Source: Modestobacter sp. (lineage in GTDB: Bacteria > Actinomycetota > Actinomycetes > Mycobacteriales > Geodermatophilaceae). From it: DNA of 28,506 nucleotides. Below, piece after piece: positions 23,586 to 28,506 of the stretch; positions within the stretch are counted from its first letter, which is position 1, and each line of letters begins with the position of its first letter. The notes under the pieces are model-generated. The model was given only the letters and a program-made list of their open reading frames with translations. It ran no database searches and was not told the origin of the DNA. Location: the NCBI GenBank assembly GCA_025963425.1, contig JAOPUQ010000008.1:1-28506 (forward strand), in the 5' to 3' direction. The translations under genes were made by a program, and so were the position numbers.

Positions 23586-24791
23586 TCAGCGCATCTCCCC
23601 CGCGCCCACGTAGGGGAAGGGACTCGTGAGCAGCGCCCCCTCGGCGAACCGGGAGAGCCGGAAGTCGGACTCGGGAACGTTGGCGTCGGAGCTCTTGCCG
23701 TGGACGACGAGGTCGGCGACCAGCCCGCCCACTGCCGGCGAGATCTTGAAACCATGCCCGCTGAAGCCCGCCGCGACGAACAACCGCTCGACCGGCGTCT
23801 CGGAGATCACCGGGTTGAAGTCCGGCGTGACGTCGTAACAGCCGGCATAGGTGCTGGCGACGGCTGCCTCCTCCAGACCGGGGAAGCGGTGGGCGATCTT
23901 CCCCACCGCCATCTCCAGGAAGTCCTCATCGGCCCGGTTGGCGTACCGGTCCGGGTCGGCCGGCTCCAGGACGGCCAGGTCGCTGTTGCCGAACAACAGC
24001 TGACCGGGACCCTCCGGGCGGATGTACTGCAGGGAGACCAGGTCGGAGAACACCGGGACCGGGCCGAGCGCGACACCGGGGTCCAGGAGCACGATCGCTT
24101 CGCGGTGCACCGTGATCGGCAGCTCGATCCCGTGCTCGGCGAGCAGCGGGACGGACCAGGGGCCCGCGGCTACGACGACCGTCCCGGTCGAGATGGTCGA
24201 CCCATCGGCCAGCCGCACCCCGGTCACCCGGTCCGCCTCGACCAGCACGCCGGCCACCGGGGTGCCCTGCCGGATGCGCACCCCGCTTCGCCGGGCGGCC
24301 GAGGCGAAGGCCTGGGCGGTCTGGTAGGCGTCGCCGTAGCCTCCGCGGGCCTCCCAGCCGAACGCCGCGAAGTCCGACAGCTCCGCGGTCGGCCACAGGC
24401 GGGCCACCTCGTCGCGGTCGATCTCCTCGGTCTGCACGCCCACCGCCCGCTGGTTGGCCAGGCTGGCGCGCAGCGCGGCGACGTTGGGTTCGCCGACGCC
24501 GACGACGTAGCCGGTCTGGTGGAACCCCACGTCCTCGCCCAGGATCTCCGCCGCGTTCTCGAACAGCTCCAGGCCCGTGTTCGCCATGGCGGCCAGCGAC
24601 GAGACCCCGTAGTGACAACGGACCACGCCGCTGGACTTCCCCGTCCCGCCGGAGCCGACGGTCTCGCGCTCGCAGACCACGACGTCGGTGATCCCACGCT
24701 GCGCCAACGCCCAGGCGATGGAGGCGCCTTCCAGCCCGCCGCCGATGATGACGACGTCAGCCGTGCTCGCGGTCCCCACGGCGCCGGTCAC
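23586..24791 (-). CDS. FAD-dependent amine oxidoreductase, sarcosine oxidase beta-subunit-like
   Basis: This 401-residue flavoenzyme of the DAO/glycine-sarcosine oxidase family has an N-terminal Rossmann motif, DVVIIGGGLEGAS (12-24), and an Arg/Glu cofactor strand VVVCERE. SGGTGKSSGVVRCHYG (47-62) resembles the SoxB flavin segment, TVVVAAGPWS is the second dinucleotide motif, and a C-terminal GFSGHGFKISPAVG closes the FAD site. Such enzymes oxidise secondary or N-methyl amino acids. The GTG start (24791-24789) overlaps the stop of the FMN glutamate synthase gene (GTGA). No sarcosine oxidase alpha, gamma or delta subunits are in the window, so it may act alone. By context the substrate may be a glutamate derivative made by the upstream genes. 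It is the last gene of its operon. Confidence 0.9.
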   Translation of the reverse strand: MTGAVGTASTADVVIIGGGLEGASIAWALAQRGITDVVVCERETVGSGGTGKSSGVVRCHYGVSSLAAMANTGLELFENAAEILGEDVGFHQTGYVVGVGEPNVAALRASLANQRAVGVQTEEIDRDEVARLWPTAELSDFAAFGWEARGGYGDAYQTAQAFASAARRSGVRIRQGTPVAGVLVEADRVTGVRLADGSTISTGTVVVAAGPWSVPLLAEHGIELPITVHREAIVLLDPGVALGPVPVFSDLVSLQYIRPEGPGQLLFGNSDLAVLEPADPDRYANRADEDFLEMAVGKIAHRFPGLEEAAVASTYAGCYDVTPDFNPVISETPVERLFVAAGFSGHGFKISPAVGGLVADLVVHGKSSDANVPESDFRLSRFAEGALLTSPFPYVGAGEMR

Positions 24792-26131
24792 AGTCCCTGT
24801 CCCGGGATCCAGCTGGTGCCCGCCAGCGGCACCCGCGCCATGGCGGCGGCCTCGATGGTCAGCGCCACCAGGTCCTCGGGCTCCAGGTGGTGCAGGTGGG
24901 CCTTGCCGCAGGCCCGGGCGATGACCTGTGCCTCCATGGTCATCACCCGGATGAAGTTGGCCAGCCGCCGGCCGCCCTGCACCGGGTCCAGCCGGGACGC
25001 CAGCTCGTCGTCCTGAGTGGTGATGCCGGCCGGGTCGCGGCCGGCCTGCCAGTCGTCGTAGAAGCCGGCCGCCGAGCCGAGCGCGCGGTACTCGGCGTCC
25101 AGCCCGGGGGCGTTGTCGCCCAGCGCGATGAGCGCGGCCGTGCCGATCGCGACGGCGTCGGCGCCCAGCGCCATGCACTTGGCCAGGTCGGCGCCGTTGC
25201 GGATGCCGCCGGAGACGACGAGCTGGACGTGCCGGTGCAGGCCCTCCTCCTGCAGCGCCTGCACCGCCTGGGGCAGCGCGGCCAGGGTCGGGATGCCGAC
25301 GTGCTCGATGAACACGTCCTGGGTCGCCGCCGTCCCGCCCTGCATGCCGTCGAGCACGATGACGTCGGCACCGGCCTTGGCCGCGAGCTTGACGTCGTAG
25401 TAGGTGCGGGTGGCACCGATCTTGACGTAGATCGGCTTCTCCCAGTCGGTGATCTCCCGCAGCTCCCGAATCTTGATCTCCAGGTCGTCCGGGCCGGTCC
25501 AGTCCGGGTGCCGGGAGGCGCTGCGCTGGTCGACGCCCATCGGCAGGGTGCGCATCCCGGCCACCCGCTCGGTGATCTTCTGGCCCAGCAGCATGCCGCC
25601 GCCGCCGGGCTTGGCGCCCTGCCCGAGCACCACCTCGATCGCGTCGGCCCGGCGCAGGTCGTCGGGGTTCATCCCGTACCGGGACGGGAGGTACTGGTAC
25701 ACGAGGTGCTTGGACTGGCCGCGCTCCTCCGGCGTCATCCCGCCGTCCCCGGTCGTCGTCGAGGTGTTGACCTCACTCGCCCCGCGACCGAGGGCCTCCT
25801 TGGCCCGGCCGGACAGGGCACCGAAGCTCATCCCGGCGACGGTCACCGGAGTGGACAGGTGCAGCGGGAACGTGGCGTTCCGGGCGCCGAGGACGACGTC
25901 GGTGTCGCACCGCTCGCGGTAGCCCTCCAGCGGGTAGCGGGACATGCTCGCGCCGAGGAACAGCAGGTCGTCGAAGTGCGGCACCTTGCGCTTGGCGCCG
26001 CCGCCGCGGATGTCGTAGATGCCGGTCTCGGCGGCGCGCTGGATCTCGGCGATGGTGCGGCGGTCGAAGGTCGCGGACTCCCGCAGGGTCGGGTCCGGGG
26101 GCAGGGCGGGCGAGCGCGGTCCGGGGTTCAT
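24788..26131 (-). CDS. glxD: FMN-binding glutamate synthase-like protein (GlxD/MgsC-type)
   Basis: This 447-residue protein has the FMN barrel of glutamate synthase as a stand-alone unit. Features are GMSFGALS at 100-107, TGDGG at 127-131, AKPGGGGMLLGQKI, YVKIGATRTYYDVKLAAKAGADV, the LDGMQGGTAAT loop and VVSGGIRNGADLAKCMALGADAVAIGTAAL for the flavin phosphate. In GlxBCD and N-methylglutamate synthase systems this subunit forms the C-N bond to 2-oxoglutarate using ammonia or an amine from the amidotransferase. The ATG at 26131-26129 has a GGGAGA Shine-Dalgarno. It is 11 bp after the GXGXG gene and overlaps the FAD enzyme gene. The symbol follows gene order; MgsC is the alternative. Confidence 0.88.
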   Translation of the reverse strand: MNPGPRSPALPPDPTLRESATFDRRTIAEIQRAAETGIYDIRGGGAKRKVPHFDDLLFLGASMSRYPLEGYRERCDTDVVLGARNATFPLHLSTPVTVAGMSFGALSGRAKEALGRGASEVNTSTTTGDGGMTPEERGQSKHLVYQYLPSRYGMNPDDLRRADAIEVVLGQGAKPGGGGMLLGQKITERVAGMRTLPMGVDQRSASRHPDWTGPDDLEIKIRELREITDWEKPIYVKIGATRTYYDVKLAAKAGADVIVLDGMQGGTAATQDVFIEHVGIPTLAALPQAVQALQEEGLHRHVQLVVSGGIRNGADLAKCMALGADAVAIGTAALIALGDNAPGLDAEYRALGSAAGFYDDWQAGRDPAGITTQDDELASRLDPVQGGRRLANFIRVMTMEAQVIARACGKAHLHHLEPEDLVALTIEAAAMARVPLAGTSWIPGQGL

Positions 26132-26142
26132 GGCGGTCTCCC

Positions 26143-26874
26143 TCAGTACGCCGAGGCGTTGTCGACGTGGAAGTTGTAGAGGCTGCGGCCCGAGCCGAAG
26201 CGGGCGAAGGCGGCCGGGTCGGCGTCCATCCCAGCGGCGGTGAGGAGCTGGGCGAGCTCGGCGAGGTGCTCGGCGCGCATCTCCTTCTCGACGCAGTCGG
26301 CGCCGAGGGACTTCACCGAGCCCTGCACGTAGATGCGCGCCTCGTAGAGGGAGTCGCCCAGGGCGTCGCCGGCGTCGCCACAGACGACCAGCCGGCCCGC
26401 CTGGCCCATGAAGGCGCTCATGTGCCCGACGTCGCCACCGACGACGATGTCCACGCCCTTCATCGAGATGCCGCAGCGCGCCGCCGCGGAGCCCTCGACG
26501 ACCAGCAGCCCCCCGTGTGCGGTCGCCGCCGCCGACTGCGAGGCGTTGCCGCGGACTCGCACGGTCCCCGACATCATGTTCTCCGCGACGCCGACCCCGG
26601 CGTTGCCGTTGATCGTGACGGTGGCCGCCTTGTTCATGCCGGCGCAGTAGTAGCCGACGTGCCCGTCGACCTCCACCTCGACCTCGGCGTCCAGCCCGAC
26701 GGCGATGCTGTGCCGGCCGTCGGGGTGGAGGACCCGCCAGCGGGGCGAGGTCTCGGCGACGCGCGGGGCGTGCAACGCCCCGTTGAGCGCCCGGACGTCG
26801 GCGGTGGACAGGTCCACCGTGGTCGGCTCGACGCCCACGGGCGGCTCGACGAGCACCTCACTCAGCGCTGCCAT
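26143..26874 (-). CDS. glxC: GXGXG-domain glutamate synthase subunit (GlxC/MgsB-type)
   Basis: This 243-residue protein is a right-handed beta-helix built from glycine-spaced repeats, clear from about residue 88 to 190: GNAGVGVAENM, GTVRVRGNAS, GGLLVVEGSA, GVDIVVGGDVG, GRLVVCGDAGD and IYVQGSV. It corresponds to domain 3 of the glutamate synthase large subunit, which in the split GlxBCD/MgsABC systems is a separate structural subunit between amidotransferase and synthase parts. The ATG at 26874-26872 lies inside the amidotransferase gene (13-bp overlap) and has an AGAGG Shine-Dalgarno. A longer upstream frame has no family similarity. The C-terminal 50 residues form a helical tail. Confidence 0.9.
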   Translation of the reverse strand: MAALSEVLVEPPVGVEPTTVDLSTADVRALNGALHAPRVAETSPRWRVLHPDGRHSIAVGLDAEVEVEVDGHVGYYCAGMNKAATVTINGNAGVGVAENMMSGTVRVRGNASQSAAATAHGGLLVVEGSAAARCGISMKGVDIVVGGDVGHMSAFMGQAGRLVVCGDAGDALGDSLYEARIYVQGSVKSLGADCVEKEMRAEHLAELAQLLTAAGMDADPAAFARFGSGRSLYNFHVDNASAY

Positions 26875-27761
26875 GCGTAGACCTCTTCCGGCTCGGGCTC
26901 GAAGATGCGGGCGGACTCGACGCCGGGCAGGCCGGCCAGGGCGCGATACTCCGAGGCCATCGCCACCCACTGGGGGGTCTCGGCGACGACGGCGGGCTTG
27001 CAGGCGATCGCGTCACGGACGACGGCGAAGCTGTCCCGGGTGGCGACCAGCAGCGTGTAGAAGCCGTCGAACCGCTCGCACAGCAGCTTCAGCGACTTCT
27101 CCAGGTCGTACCCGGCGGCCAGCTGCGCGGCGACGAACCGGGCACCGACCTCGGAGTCGTTGTCACTGTCGAACTCGACCCCGGCGGCCTTCAGCTCCCG
27201 CCGGATGGTCGCGTGGTTGGCGAACGAGCCGTTGTGCACGAGGCACTGGTCAGGGCCGACGGAGAAGGGATGGCAGTGCGCGGGGGTGACCGCGGACTCG
27301 GTGGCCATCCGGGTGTGCGCCACGCCCTGCCAGCCCTGGGCCCCGGCGAGCCCGAACTCGGCGGCCAGGACCTGCGGGTGCCCGACGCCCTTGAGCACGG
27401 CGACGTCCTCGCCCTGCCCGATCACCACGGCGGTCGGCAGCGCCGTCCGCACGGCGGCGACCAGCTGGTCCACACCGGTGGCCGCGTTGACCACCAGCGT
27501 CTGGCCGGCGTCGACGACGTCGAGGCCGGTGCCGGGCAGCGCCGCGCGCAGCACGCCGGCGACCTCGGCGGCCGATGCGGCCCCGGTCAGCACCGAGACC
27601 GAGGCGTGGCCGGCCGGCGACCAGCGCGGGTCCCCGTAGACCGCCACGCCCGCGGAGTCCGGGCCGCGCTCGGTGACCTGGCAGAGCATTCCGGTCAGCA
27701 GCTCGCCGAGCCGGGGGTACAGCGAGGGCTCCCGCAGGTGGAGCCCGACGATCCCGCACAT
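26862..27761 (-). CDS. glxB: Class II glutamine amidotransferase (GlxB/MgsA-type)
   Basis: This 299-residue Ntn-hydrolase begins MCGIVG, so Cys2 becomes the N-terminal nucleophile after Met removal. Supporting motifs are RGPDSAG (32-38), HTR (149-151), the CHPF segment and HNG (176-178), which bind glutamine and stabilise the oxyanion. It releases ammonia from glutamine, or by analogy methylamine from gamma-glutamylmethylamide, for the synthase subunit. The length fits the free-standing GlxB/MgsA group rather than full-length glutamate synthase. The ATG at 27761-27759 has an AGAGGA Shine-Dalgarno about 10 bp away. It follows the glutamine synthetase gene by 37 bp and overlaps the next gene by 13 bp. 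Confidence 0.92.
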   Translation of the reverse strand: MCGIVGLHLREPSLYPRLGELLTGMLCQVTERGPDSAGVAVYGDPRWSPAGHASVSVLTGAASAAEVAGVLRAALPGTGLDVVDAGQTLVVNAATGVDQLVAAVRTALPTAVVIGQGEDVAVLKGVGHPQVLAAEFGLAGAQGWQGVAHTRMATESAVTPAHCHPFSVGPDQCLVHNGSFANHATIRRELKAAGVEFDSDNDSEVGARFVAAQLAAGYDLEKSLKLLCERFDGFYTLLVATRDSFAVVRDAIACKPAVVAETPQWVAMASEYRALAGLPGVESARIFEPEPEEVYAWQR

Positions 27762-27798
27762 CGCAGGGGGGTCCTCTCGTTCCGGTGGTGCAGTGGGC

Positions 27799-28506
27799 TC
27801 AGAAGGCGGTCACGTAGCGGTCGACCTCCCAGGAGGTCACCTGGCCGTGCCACTCGAAGAACTCCTCGCGCTTCAGGTCGGCGAAGTACCTGCTGACCCC
27901 CGGGCCGACCGCGTCGAGGGCGCCGGCCACCACCGGGTCGGCCTCCAGCGCCTCGACCGCGTGCAGCAGCGTGGGCGGCAGGGTCGGGCGGTCCGCTACC
28001 GCACCCGGCGCACCGGGGTCGAGCTGACGCCGCACGCCGTCCAGTCCGGCAGCCAGCGCCGTGGCGGCCGCCAGGTAGGGGTTGGCCGATCCGTCCCCGC
28101 CACGGAGCTCGACCCGGTTGCGGTCGGGCACGCGCAGGAAGTGGGTGCGGTCGTTGCCGCCGTAGGTCGCGGTCCGGGGCGACCAGGTGGCACCCGAGCG
28201 GGTGGAGGTGGCGCCGGTGCGCTTGTAGGAGTTGACCGTGGGCCCGAGCAGGGCCTGCAGCCCGCTGGCGTGCTCGAGCAGTCCGGCGATGAAGGAGTAC
28301 GCCGTCGGCGACAGGCCCAGCCCGCGCTCGTCGTCGTCCGCGGGGAAGGCCGGCTCGTTCCCCCGCCAGAGCGACAGGTGCATGTGCAGGCCGGTGCCCG
28401 TGCGGTCGGTGAACGGCTTGGGCATGAAGGTGGCGACCATGCCCCGCTCCTCGGCCATCACCGAGAGCAGGTACCGCAGCGTGACGACCCGGTCGGCGGT
28501 GGTCAG
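27799..28506 (-). CDS. glnT: Type III glutamine synthetase (GlnT-like) or gamma-glutamylmethylamide synthetase, C-terminal part
   Basis: The C-terminal 235 codons are present; the start lies beyond the right edge. Glutamine synthetase motifs are clear: KPFTDRTGTGLHMHLSLW (substrate and metal site), NSYKR, the Arg-rich ATP/phosphate loop, and RVELRGGDGSANPYLAAATALAAGL near the C-terminus. The group often called type III glutamate-ammonia ligase is found next to split glxBCD genes, as here. Gamma-glutamylmethylamide synthetase is a close relative that uses methylamine in place of ammonia, and the two cannot be separated from this fragment. It heads the operon with the amidotransferase and provides its gamma-glutamyl amide substrate. 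Confidence 0.88.
   Translation of the reverse strand: MTTADRVVTLRYLLSVMAEERGMVATFMPKPFTDRTGTGLHMHLSLWRGNEPAFPADDDERGLGLSPTAYSFIAGLLEHASGLQALLGPTVNSYKRTGATSTRSGATWSPRTATYGGNDRTHFLRVPDRNRVELRGGDGSANPYLAAATALAAGLDGVRRQLDPGAPGAVADRPTLPPTLLHAVEALEADPVVAGALDAVGPGVSRYFADLKREEFFEWHGQVTSWEVDRYVTAF

Noticed and set aside
1..28506. Mobile elements, CRISPR arrays, tRNA or rRNA genes, and anti-phage systems
   Set aside because: No transposase or integrase-like protein, direct-repeat array or tRNA-like cloverleaf was noticed. All major frames are metabolic, transport or regulatory genes.

Overview
This is a high-GC window with GC-rich third codon positions, many GTG starts, 4-bp stop/start overlaps and a Tat-type lipoprotein. 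It reads as an actinobacterial chromosome; a soil or rock actinomycete of the Geodermatophilales/Pseudonocardiales kind is my inference. I see no tRNA, rRNA, IS element, phage gene or CRISPR array. Coding is dense and almost entirely on the minus strand, apart from three plus-strand genes at 1727-4574.

Region 1 (1-4574) is a phenylacetate catabolic locus. paaA, paaB and a cut-off paaC (ring 1,2-epoxidase subunits) run leftward. paaK (phenylacetate-CoA ligase) and a TetR regulator run rightward. Two near-identical TetR-type operators lie in the shared intergenic region. An epoxide-hydrolase-like alpha/beta hydrolase follows on the plus strand.

Region 2 (4599-23243) is an 18.6-kb block of 17 consecutive minus-strand genes. 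In transcription order it holds an LLM flavin monooxygenase, a RidA-family protein, an 'amino acid synthesis' family protein, an ACMSD-type amidohydrolase, a second LLM monooxygenase, a YtcJ-type amidohydrolase, a degenerate RibBA paralogue, an NAD(P)H:FMN reductase and a PucR regulator. An aldehyde dehydrogenase, a four-gene spermidine/putrescine-type ABC importer, a small dimeric-barrel-like protein, an intact-looking RibBA and a second aldehyde dehydrogenase complete it. The logic is import, reduced-flavin-dependent oxygenation and ring opening, C-N hydrolysis, then aldehyde oxidation. It resembles the Rut (pyrimidine), pyridine and trigonelline pathways but matches none of them gene for gene. 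Its own riboflavin-synthesis genes would supply flavin.

Region 3 (23586-28506) is a minus-strand operon: a type III glutamine synthetase (cut by the window edge), a class II glutamine amidotransferase, a GXGXG protein, an FMN-binding glutamate synthase domain protein and a sarcosine-oxidase-like FAD enzyme. It resembles glxBCD or the N-methylglutamate synthase (mgsABC) module. Next to Region 2 it suggests that an amine such as methylamine or ammonia released from the ring-opened substrate may be captured as a glutamate derivative. That link is inference from gene content; no substrate can be read from the sequence.
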